From positions 3,356,282 through 3,420,281 of the forward strand of contig NC_049983.1 in assembly GCF_000003815.2 (NCBI RefSeq): a DNA stretch of 64,000 bases, in the 5' to 3' direction. The translations under genes were made by a program, and so were the position numbers. The stretch is from Branchiostoma floridae (taxonomy: Eukaryota; Chordata; Leptocardii; Amphioxiformes; Branchiostomatidae). Positions 44,700 through 55,492 of the stretch are shown one piece after another (the first letter of the stretch is position 1; each line of letters begins with the position of its first letter). The notes under the pieces were generated by a model that had not been told where the DNA came from, did no database searches, and saw nothing but the letters and a program-made list of their open reading frames with translations.

Positions 44700-47600
44700 T
44701 CAGCCCCGTGTCATTGACGGACAATAGCCGCCGTAAGTAAATCTTGCGGTGTATGCGAACGTGTTATGTTCACAAACCACTACAGAGCACATTCCTGATA
44801 CGCAAACTTACTTGAGGTCACCTTATTATTAGTGGCACCTAATGGCAGCTCGCTCCAGACCCTTGCGATTTAGCCCCGCCTATTGTAAGCTCCTCGCAAT
44901 TCAGACCCTGGCTGCGATGAGAAAGTAGTCGGTCCAACCAATAACAATAACATTAACATTCCTACCTGCTCGATGAATGCAAATTAATCTTCTTCTCAAT
45001 AATTTGCCGCAAATTGTACAGACAGTAGTACAGAATCAAGTGCAGAAAAACCAAGTGCTCGAAAAACTTTAGGGGGTTCCCCTTTTGTCCCCCTCCCTCT
45101 GTGACATGCCTTCATTCATCTCCATGGTTACTGTCAATTATATATTTACAATGCATAACTTTGCTGTAAAACATCAGTGCTCTGTGCGACTTGGCTCTTA
45201 AATTGCTCCACAGAAGACGATACGTCTGACGTTACTGCTAAATTCTGACTGTACGCCATGGCCTTAAATCCAGACATTTACTAATGGACAGGTACCAGAC
45301 ATATAAACATTCCTACCTGCTTGAGATTTGAGGTATGTCCAGAAATGGGTGAGATGTACGAAGTTAGCTTGTACGAAGTTGTGAGAAGCTACAGGTAACT
45401 AGAGACAGTGATCGGGAAACTTCGAGATTTGCGGATGGATTACTCTTCTTCTCAGTACGTTTGACACAAATAGTAGAGGCAGGACTGCAGTGGAGAAAAA
45501 ACAAACTGTTGTGCTCAAAAAACTTGAGGGGATTCCCCTTTTGCTCCCCTCACTCTGTGACATGCCTTCATTCATCCCCATGGTTACTGTTAATGAGACG
45601 TTTAAGGTATATTTGCTGACCAAACACCCCTGCCAAAATCATTGCCCTGTGCGACTTTGTGCATACAGCCCCGTGTAACTGACATTGCTGAAGGGAAACA
45701 TAATCCTATCAGGACAGTTCGGCACATACATGGACACTTAGGCCCGGACATTTCGGCCCCCAGTCCAGGACACTTCGGCCCAGGCTCTGAGGACACTTCG
45801 GCCCCGTTAGTTCTTATATGCGTGGGCATGCTATGCAATGTACAAATTGATCGAAAAGCTATGACTATGTGAAACGCAACGATTAAACATATTGAGCATT
45901 AAGTCTTGAAACAAAGAAATAAGTCTTAAAACCTAGCAAACACACTTACCTACCACAGTTACATCTGAAACAGCCAACACGCTCTCCTGTAAAATCAAGA
46001 TGATTCTATGTAGAGGCCGCGTTTCTTTGTCGGACAACTTCAACTTGCAGGTATGTAAGACTTCAGGGAAGCTAGGGTCGTGCAGAAAACCGGAGGCGCG
46101 ATGTATGCGACCGTGTAATATTTACAAACCACTACAGAGCACCTTCCTGATAAGCAAACTTGTTATGAACATTCCTACCTGCTCGATGATTTGCGGGTGA
46201 ATGCAAATTACTCTTCTTCTCAGTACGTTTGCCACGAATGGTAGAGGCAGGACTGTAGTGGAGAAAAAAACAAACTGTTGTGCTCGAAAAACTTCAGGGG
46301 GGTCCCCTTTTGCTCCCCTACTCTGTGACATTTCTTCATTCATACCCACGGTTACTGTCAATGAGGCGTTTAAGGTATATTTGCTGACCAAACGCCCCTC
46401 CCCAAAGTAGTACCCTGTGCGACTTGGCGCATTAGATTTGAGCTCCGTGTAAATGACATTGTTGAAGGGAAACATTATTTGTTCATATTGTATTATTAGT
46501 AGTGTTCACCACGCTCTCAATGTCATGACGTTCAGAGGTCTTGACCACAGCCCGTTGAAATCCATTCTTATGTTAACATTCGTGTCGCTACCGTTGTATT
46601 ATTAATGGTATCATCATCATCTGTTAAGGTTGTATATCAATTATTTCGAATTCAATTCAAGATAGGCTATATTTTCTTGAGGGCCACCCACAATCCTGCT
46701 AAAGCTGCCACTTTTAAATGGCATGACACACTCACTATATAGCATACTCTACAAATTGTATATTTGCACTTGTCTAGTTATTCCCTGGTGAATCGTAGTG
46801 CGGTCAACACTCATAAAAAAAGAGCGTCGTGCAAAGTTCTCCAATCTGAGATCCGAGGTGCAAAATTGTATCCAGCACCTCGGCTGGGCTCTTATTCCCT
46901 AGTTTGAAAAGACATTTCTTTCTGGGGGCAATCACAAGGAAACTGTTTTTTGGCAAACCGTACTAGTATGCATCATCCGTGCGGGATTCTGGATCTGCCA
47001 CGAAAAGGAAAATCTAAAGAAATTGAAGCAGGCGCTGCTAACGTTATGAGTCCGCTGTTCTCTGATTACTGCTATCGTGTTCTGTTAGCCAAAGTTTTCA
47101 ACAACGCTGTCAGTTAGGGAATTTTCAAACATCAGAACATTCTCAAAGTTTAAAAGTCTATCACTACGCCACGCCATGAAAGTTTTGGAAGCTTTAAGGA
47201 TCGGACGATGATGAAAATGATTCTATAACATGTTCGCGGGACCTCCTATCAGTATTTTCCGTTGCACAAGACTCGGCGATATATGACTGACTTCGAAAGA
47301 TACTTACAATTTATCGCAGAACTAACACCTTATCTAACGTATGTTGCTGTCTCTAAAACATAGGACGTACAGCACTATGGCCACCTTGAGTAAATATCGC
47401 GATGTATGCGACCATGTAATATTTACATACCACTACAGAGCACCTTCCTGATAAAGAAACGTGTTATGAACATTCCTACCTGCTCGAAATTTGCGGGTGA
47501 ATGCAAAGTATTCTTCTTCTCAGTACGTTTGCCACAAATGGTAGAGACAGAACTGTAGTGGAGAAAGAAAAACAAACTGTTGTGCTCGAAAAACTTCAGG

Positions 47601-48400
47601 GGGTTCCCCTTTTGCCCCCCTCTCTCTGTGACATGCCTTCATTCATCCCCATGGTTGCTGTCGTTGACACGTTTAAGGTATATTTGCTGACCAAACACCC
47701 CTCCCAAAAGTATTAGGATGGGTTATGGGTCCGCCGTTCTCTTGGTACTACTACCGTGTTCTGTTAGCCAAAGTTTTTAACAACGTTGTCAATTTTCAAA
47801 CATCAGAACATGCTCAAAGTTTAAAAGTTTATCACCACGCCACACCATGAGGGTTTTGTAAGCTTTAAGGATCGGACGATGATGAAAATGATTCTATAAC
47901 ATGTTTTTTAATAGCCTTTCCAGCTGTATTTTCCGTTGCACGATGCTTGACGATGGCTGATTTCGAAAGATACTTGCAATGTATGGTAGAACTAAGGCCT
48001 TATCTAATGTATGTTGCTGTATCTCAAACACAGGACGTGCAGCACATCCGCCGTGAGTAAATAGCGCGATGTATGCGACCGTAAAATAATAACAAACCAC
48101 TATACAGTACGTTCTTGATAAGCAAACTTGTTATAAACATCCTACCTGCTTGATGATTTGTGGGTGAATGCAAATTACTCTTCTTCCCAGTACATTTGCC
48201 ACAAATGGTAGAGACAGGTCTGTAGTGGAGAAGAAAAAAAAAACTGTTGTGCTGCAAAGGGGGTTCCCCTTTGCCTCCCTCAACTGTGACGTGCCTTCAT
48301 TCATCCACATAGTTACTGTCAATGATACGATTAAGGTATGCATTTGCTGACCAAACGCTCCTGCCAAAATTAGTACCATGTGCGACATGGCTCATAAATT
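44700..48400. repeat. diverged tandem array of segments of about 0.67 kb
   Basis: A unit holding ATGTATGCGACCGTGTAATA, CCTACCTGCTCGATGA, CTCTTCTTCTCAGTACGTTT, GAAAAACTTCAGGGGGTTCC and TATTTGCTGACCAAACGCCC occurs in whole or part at about 44735, 45300, 46095, 47400 and 48065. The last two copies match over more than 600 bp with an offset of 668-679 bp. Minus-strand frames inside share peptides only because the DNA is repeated; no exon structure is conserved in all copies. Confidence 0.7.
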
Positions 48401-48639
48401 ACTCCAACACCTGACGTTGCTGCTAAACTCGGACAGTACGCAATGTCTGACAATACATACATTTATTACCTACTGACGGTACTACAAACATGTACCAGAC
48501 ATATTTGAATTAACAGATTTTCATTAAAACATAACATATAGCCTAACTATTTCTGTAACGTTTGACGCCTGTCAAGTGTGTATTTGTATCGCAAAGTGGC
48601 AGAAAACAAGCGCCAGTGTGAAGTTAATCTCTCCCTGTC

Positions 48640-51600
48640 TGACTTGGGCCCCGTCTGTCTGGCTCCCTGTCTGTCTCTCTTCCTGTCTGTCTGGCTCCCT
48701 GTCTGTCTGGCTCCTAGTCTGCCTGGCTCCCTGTCTGTCTCTCTCCCTGTCTGTCTGTCACCCTGTCTGTCTCCCTCCCTGTCTGTCTCTCTCCCTGTCT
48801 GTCTGGCTGCCTGTCTGTCTCTCTTCCTGTCTGTCTGGCTCCCTGTCTGTCTGGCTCCTAGTCTGCCTGGCTCCCTGTCTGTCTCTCTTCCTGCCTGTCT
48901 CTCTCCCTGTCTGTCTGGCTCCCCGTCTGTCTGGCTCCCCGTCTGTCTGCCTCCCTGCCTGTCTGGCTCACTGTCTGTCTCCATGTCTGTCTCTTTTCCT
49001 GTCTGTCTGTCTCCCCGTCTGTCTGTCTCCCTGTATTCCTCACCCCCCCTATTTCTGTCTCCCTGTCTGTATGCGTCCCTGTCTGTCTCTCTCCCTGTCT
49101 GTCTGGCTCCCTGTATGTATGCCTCCCCGTCTGTCTGGCTTTCTGTATGTCTGTTTCCCTGCCTGTCTGTCCCTCACTCTGTCTGTCTGCCTCGCTGTCT
49201 GTTTGCTTCCCTGTCTGCCTGGATCCCTGTCTGTCTGGCTCCCTGTCTGTCTAACTCCCTCTCTGTCTCTTTCCCTGTCTGTCTGGCTCCCTGTCTGTCT
49301 GGCTCCCTGTCTGTCTGGCTCCCTGTCTGTCTGGCTCCCTGTCTGTTTGGCTCCCTGTCTGTCTGTCACCCCGTCTGTCTGGCTCCTTGTTTGTCTCTCT
49401 CCCTGTCTGTCTGGCTCCCTGTCTGTCTGAATCCCTGTCTGTCGCTCTCCCTATCTGTCTGGCTCCCTGTCTTGTCGGCTCACTGTCTGTCTGGCTCCCT
49501 GTCAGTCTGGCTCCCTGTCTGTCTGGCTCCCTGTCTGTCTGGCTCCCTGTCAGTCTGGCTCCCTGTCTGTCTGTTTTCCTGTCTGTCTGGCACCCTATCT
49601 GTACTGTATGCCTTCCGTCTGTCTGACTCTCTGTCTGACTGTCTCCCTGGCTGTCTGGTTCCCTGTTCTGCCCGCTCCCTGTCTGTATGCCTCCCCGTTC
49701 GTCTGGCTCCCTCTCTGTCTCTCTCTCTGTCTGTTTGCCTCCCCGTCTGTCTGGCTCCCTGTCTGTCTGTCGCCCTGTCTGTCCTTCTACCTGTCTGTCG
49801 GGTTCCCTGTCCGTCTCTCTCCGTGTCTGTCTGTCTCCCCGTCTGTCTGTCTCTCTGTCTGTTTGCCTCCCTGTCTGTCTGGCTCCCTGGCTGTCTGGCT
49901 CCCTGGCTGTCTGGCTCCCTGGCTGTTTCTCTCCGTGTCTGTCTGTCTCCCCGTCTGTCTGTCTCTCTGTCTACCTCCCTGTCTGTATGCCTCCCCGTCT
50001 GTCTGGCTCCCTGTCTGTCTGCCTTCCAGCCTGTATAGCTCCCTGTCTGTCTGTACTCCCTGTCTGTCTAGCTTTCTGTCTGACTGGCTCCCGGTCTGTC
50101 TAAATCCATGTCTGTCTCTCTCCCAGTCTGTCTGGCTCCCTGTCTGCAAGGCTCCCTGTCTGTCTGGCTCCCTGTCTATATGCCCCCTGACTGTCTCTCT
50201 CCCTGTCTGTCTGGCCTGGCTCCCTGTCTGTTTCCCTCCCTGTCTGTCCCTCACTCTGACTGACTGCCTCCCTGTCTGTTTGCTTCCCTGTCTGCCTGGA
50301 TCCCTGTCTGTCTGGCTCCCTGACTGTCTAACTCCCTCTCTGTCTCTTTCCCTGTCTGTCTGGCTCCCTGTCTGTCTGGCTCCCTGTCAGTCTGGCTCCC
50401 TGTCTGTCTGTTTTCCTGTCTGTCTGGCACCCTATCTGTACTGTATGCCTTCCGTCTGTCTGACTCTCTGTCTGACTGTCTCCCTGGCTGTCTGGTTCCC
50501 TGTTCTGCCCGCTCCCTGTCTGTATGCCTCCCCGTTCGTCTGGCTCCCTCTCTGTCTCTCTCTCTGTCTGTTTGCCTCCCCGTCTGTCTGGCTCCCTGTC
50601 TGTCTGTCGCCCTGTCTGTCCTTCTACCTGTCTGTCGGGTTCCCTGTCCGTCTCTCTCCGTGTCTGTCTGTCTCCCCGTCTGTCTGTCTCTCTGTCTGTT
50701 TGCCTCCCTGTCTGTCTGGCTCCCTGGCTGTCTGGCTCCCTGGCTGTCTGGCTCCCTGGCTGTTTCTCTCCGTGTCTGTCTGTCTCCCCGTCTGTCTGTC
50801 TCTCTGTCTACCTCCCTGTCTGTATGCCTCCCCGTCTGTCTGGCTCCCTGTCTGTCTGCCTTCCAGCCTGTTTAGCTCCCTGTCTGTCTGTCTCCCTGTC
50901 TGTCTGGCTTTCTGTCTGTCTGGCTCCCGGTCTGTCTAAATCCATGTCTGTCTCTCTCCCAGTCTGTCTTGCTTCCTGTCCGTCTCGCTCCCTGTCTGTC
51001 TGGCTCCCTGTCTGTATGCCTCTCCGTCTGACTCTCTCCCTGTCTGTCTGGCTCCTTCTCTGGATGCCTCCCCGACTGCCTGCCGTCTCGTCTGTCTCTT
51101 TCCCTGTTTGTCTGGCTCCCTGTCTGCCTGTCTTCATGTCTTATGTCCCCGCCCGTCTGTCTATCTTCCTGTCTGTCTGGCTCTGGATCCCTCTCTGTAT
51201 GCCTCCCTCTTTATCTGCCTCCCTGTCTGTCTCTCTCCCTGTTTGTCTCTCTCCCTGTCTGTCTGTCTCCCTGTCTGTATGCCTTCCCGTCTGTCTGGCT
51301 CCCTGTCTGTCTCCCTGGTTTGTTTGCCTCCCCTTCTTGTCCTGCTCCGCGTCTGTCTGGCTCCCTGTCTGTCTGCCTCCCTGTCTGTCTGCCTGACTCC
51401 CTGTCTGTCATTCTCCCTGTCCGTCTGGGTCCCTGTCTGTCTAGCTCCCTGACTGTCTCTCTCCCTGTCTGTCTGGCCTGGCTCCCTGTCTGTTTCCCTC
51501 CCTGTCTGTCCCTCACTCTGTCTGTCTGCCTCCCTGTCTGCTATGCTTCCCTGCCAGCCTGGATCCCTGTCTGTCTCGCTCCCTGTCTGTCTGTCTCCCT

Positions 51601-51855
51601 GTCTGTATGCCTTCCCGTCTGTCTGGCTCCCTGTCTGTCTCCCTGTTTGTATGCCTCCTCTTCTGTCTTGCTCCCCGTCTGTCTGGCTCCCTGTCTGTAT
51701 GCCTCCCCGTCTGTCTGACTCCCTGTCTGTATGCCTCCCTGTCTGTCTGGCTCCCTGTCTGTCTTGCTTCCTGTCTGGCTCTCTTCCTGTCTGTCTTGCT
51801 CCCTGTCTGGCTCTCTTCCTGTCTGTCTTGCTCCCTGTCTGTATGCCTCCTCCCA
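48640..51855. repeat. 3.2-kb minisatellite, 16-bp unit
   Basis: The array is built from variants of CCCTGTCTGTCTGGCT, with units CCCTGTCTGTCTCTCT and CCCTGTCTGTATGCCT among others. Because 16 is not a multiple of 3, each frame cycles through the same peptide every 48 bases, so long stop-free frames exist in several frames of both strands. None has a promoter, splice or composition argument for being a gene. Confidence 0.97.
49500..50965. repeat. higher-order duplication in the minisatellite, offset 837 bp
   Basis: A private run of variants around GTACTGTATGCCTTCCGTCT occurs at 49601 and again at 50438. The following 500 bases or more keep the same order of variant units, so a block of about 0.6 kb or more was duplicated. 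Confidence 0.85.
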
Positions 51856-51869
51856 GTAGTTATTTGACC

Positions 51870-52700
51870 TCCGCAGAGTGGTGTTTAAAGAAGGATCGAG
51901 AAGTCGATACACCGACAGGATTTTGTTGTTTTTTTATATTTTGTGGCTTGTACCCTGAACTCGAACATATCCGTTTTTGGTATTCCTAAAGTGCACCAAA
52001 CTATTTTTTTTTGCGTCGAAGTCCGCCACCTTGTCGCCCTTAACTATAGAAAACCCCATATGCCGAAAACTGTGCTCTGCTACCTTGACGAGTAAGTGAC
52101 CGCATGCAAACGCTCTGGAATTGTTGTAGCTGAAGATTACTAGAATTATGTTCTCTGTGAAGAAAAGGACAAGCTGCATGAGATTGTCTCCATCACGGTT
52201 TGGAGAACCAGAACTTTGTTTAATTTTATTCCAAACCTTACAGAAGAGGGCGGTGGTGCAACATAGGGAAGATCTCTTGTCGCCCACTGGTCCAGCCTAC
52301 GCTTTCTCCCCACCAGGTGTCAGGAGGAGTCCAAAACTCACGTCCCTCCCCTACCCATGTTTAAATAGAAGCCATCGTCTATCCCGAAGACAAACTCGTC
52401 CCCAGCAAACGTCGAAGTCGGCGTTTAAATGGTATGAGGGTTAACCAAGTAAAACGAGTCACTAACGAAATACAGTGGATGTACGTCTGACCGTTTCCAA
52501 AATCATGTCCAGTTGCTTGAGTAACTAGTGCTTTTTTTTGCGTAAAAAGAGTCTCTACGATATTTGGTTGCGTCCGATCGCTGGCACAACGTCAAACATT
52601 CTTCTTTTACCACTGCTGCTAAGAATTACGATTTCCTTCTTTAGACCAGGTGTTAATGTCATCCATACGCAGGTGAAAAAATATATAAAACTAGAGTTCC
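51870..52700. other. unique-looking sequence, no gene established
   Basis: A 117-codon minus-strand frame (52287-51934) and a 98-codon plus-strand frame (52148-52444) overlap. The minus frame has an acceptor-like TTTTCTTCACAG and a donor-like GTCAAG/GTAGCA, but no family is recognised. I do not call a gene. Confidence 0.35.
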
Positions 52701-52710
52701 ACGAACACAT

Positions 52711-54020
52711 ACCTTTGCCAAATAAACCAGGTTTGTTATGCAAAATGATGTCTGTAGACAAATGCGTTACTCATTTCATTTTCTTTATAATTATATGCTT
52801 GGAGTTGGTTTATAAAATTTTGGCATTGATTATGCAAATTAGATCCCAAGTTAAATCAATTGATATCAAATTGTAGCAAGCATTACTTAAGCTATTAGCA
52901 TACCAAAAATCATGATGATCCTTTGATCCATTCTTGACTTATTCTCTTTCAAAGTCTTTAAATACACCTCTTACTCTCTTCCCTCTTTCTCAGTTACATA
53001 TGTGACAACTTTCATTGATGAAAGTACTATAATGGAATACAGTGGATTTATGAACATTTCCTAATCAATTATGCAAATTAGCTGTTAATTTGCATAATAA
53101 GTATCACATTATATAAGTCTTCACTTAGGCTATCTACATGCCAAAAATCATGACGATCCGTCAACACGTTCATATTTTCTCATTAATTATGCAAATGAGA
53201 TCATCATTTGCATGGTAAATATGTATTGACATTTCTCTCTTTCTCAGTTACATATGTGACAAGTTTTAAAGTCCTATCATGGAATGTAGTGAATTTATAA
53301 ATATCCTCATTAATTATGTTATAAAAATTAGCTGTTGATTAGCATAATTGGTATCTCATTATGTAGGTCTTCACTTACGCTACCTACATACCAAAAAGCA
53401 TGATGATCCGCCAAAATGTTCATATTTTCTCATTAATTATGCAAATGAGGCCATCATTTGCATAATTGATATCTATCAACATTTCTCTCATTCCCAGCAA
53501 CATATGTGACAAGTTTGAAAGTGCTATCATGGTATGCAGTGGTTTTATAAATTTTCCTAATTAATTATGCAAATTAGCTGTTGATTTGCATAATTAGTAT
53601 ACCATTATGTAAGTCATCACTCATTCTATGTACATACCAAAAATCATGACGATTCGTCAACACGTTGTAGAGTTATTCTCGTCCAAAGTTTGAAAGGAAA
53701 CCGGCGCCTGCAGCTGCTAGGGGGCCCAAACTCCCAGCACTTACTCTCTGCCTCGAGGGCTATCTACCACTCGAAAATCATGATCACAGCATGTCCAGAA
53801 CAGGAGATATCAAAAATTGAGGTTCTGCTGCAGTACCTTAGCAAGCCGCTAGGGGGCCCATTATCGAACTTGACCTTCGTTTTCCCGACCCCTACCCACC
53901 TACCAAATATAATCGGGATACATCAAAGGCTTCTCGAGTTATGCTGTTAACACACACACACACAGACACACACACAGACTCACAAGCCTAAAACATAACC
54001 TTAGCCATTCTGGCAAAGGT
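52711..54020. mobile_element. copy of the AT-rich TIR-element family, with short termini
   Basis: ACCTTTGCCA at the left end is inverted as TGGCAAAGGT at the right end. The inside matches 43525-44646 closely and 13861-16053 more loosely. It includes a CA/CAGA microsatellite near 53950. Confidence 0.75.
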
Positions 54021-54560
54021 AAAGATCATGGCTGAGTCAAAGGCTCGGTAAATGTGAGTGAAACTATCTGACATGTCACAAAAACGCCCCCTAGCGTAGA
54101 AATATCAACGCTACAATCCCAAGGACAAACATAGGCAATTAAGATAACGGTCGTACGGCAGTTTTACGACAAAATACATACACATACGACGCAATACTGG
54201 AGACAATTGTAAGATAGTCTTGCATATGTTGAACATAATCCAGTAGAAATAATTGTCATATATCTGTTTCGACGATCATATTTTCTACCATATCAAACCA
54301 TTTACCAAGTCTGGCAAATTTCTACCCAATTTTAGCAACCAATGGAGTCTGGCATTCATTTAGCTAATTTTTTACGCCGAAGGGTGTCTATACTGGATCA
54401 TATGAAATATGGTACATATTATACCCGATCATATCCACTGAAAAGACAGGGCCAGGGTATAGCAGAAAGGGAAATTTGATCAAAGGTATATCATTGGAAG
54501 GTTCCTTGTTTTCCCCTTTCAGACTAATAAGAACAAATATGGCGTAACACGTCACACGTG
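54021..54560. other. upstream region of the LRR receptor gene
   Basis: No exon was recognised. It may contain the promoter, but no core element stands out. Confidence 0.4.
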
Positions 54561-54564
54561 AATA

Positions 54565-55065
54565 CCTGGGGTCTAAGAATGCTTCTCGTCTCCGCGAAGG
54601 CCAGCGCTCGCATGTTAAAAATAACAAAAAGAATTTAGTCATGTAGAAAGGCAATCTTGTTGAGTCAGAGCGCTGTTGCGCCACTGCAGAGAACGGCTGT
54701 TTTCTGCGCTGTCCAGGTTCTGTGGATGTGCAACGGTGTTGATACACAAAAGGTAACGCTTTTGTAGTTGTTTCCTTATGATGATATAGTATTGTCATTG
54801 TACGCCATCTCCATCTTGTATGGTGTGCTAAATCTGATCATGGCGAGAAAGCTAGCGACAAAAGTCTGCCTGTTGCTGCTCTTGCAGCTCATGGTGTCAC
54901 GTATAGACGCAGGTAGCTGGCAGAGCTGCCGTAAGATGTCCGTGACGAAGTGTGGTGTAGGTGACAGCCGTAGGGAAGGTCATGAGTACCGGTATGACAT
55001 TGAAGCGTACCGGTACAAGTGGACCAAATACCCACTTGAAGTAACCAGCTACAAAAGGCCCCTTC
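54565..55065 (+). other. duplicate of the LRR gene 5' part, probably an assembly artefact
   Basis: This block is almost identical to 55218-55718 with a constant offset of 653 bp; only a few substitutions are seen. It includes an ATG at 54840 and the same signal peptide. Similarity breaks down in the last 15-20 bases before the gap and in the first 40 after it, as at contig ends. A false duplication of one locus, or two alleles placed in tandem, is more likely than a second gene. Confidence 0.75.
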
Positions 55066-55078
55066 GACTTTTGATGAA

Positions 55079-55178
55079 NNNNNNNNNNNNNNNNNNNNNN
55101 NNNNNNNNNNNNNNNNNNNNNNNNNNNNNNNNNNNNNNNNNNNNNNNNNNNNNNNNNNNNNNNNNNNNNNNNNNNNNN
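55079..55178. other. assembly gap, exactly 100 Ns
   Basis: A run of exactly 100 N, the conventional length for a gap of unknown size. It separates the two copies of the LRR gene start. Confidence 1.
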
Positions 55179-55492
55179 TGCCCCATCATATGATATCGCG
55201 TACAGTTGCAAGTGAATACTGGGGTCTAAGAATGCTTCTCGTCTTTGCGAAGGCCAGCGCTCGCATGTTAAAAATAACAAAAAGAATTTAGTCATGTAGA
55301 AAGGCAATCTTGTTGAGTCAGAGCGCTGTTGCGCCACTGCAGAGAACGGCTGTTTTCTGCGCTGTCCAGGTTCTGTGGATGTGCAACGGTGTTGATACAC
55401 AAAAGGTAACGCTTTTGTAGTTGTTTCCTTATGATGATATAGTATTGTCATTGTACGCCATCTCCATCTTGTATGGTGTGCTAAATCTGATC

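Noticed and set aside
48578-51989. Long open frames of 284, 486, 443, 290 and 191 codons on plus and 145-155 codons on minus
   Set aside because: They are the translation of a 16-bp minisatellite in different registers; they share one cycling peptide, lack splice or start context, and exist on both strands.
54388-55451. Minus-strand frames of 136 and 184 codons
   Set aside because: Antisense to the 5' part of the LRR gene and present twice only because that DNA is duplicated; one runs through Ns.
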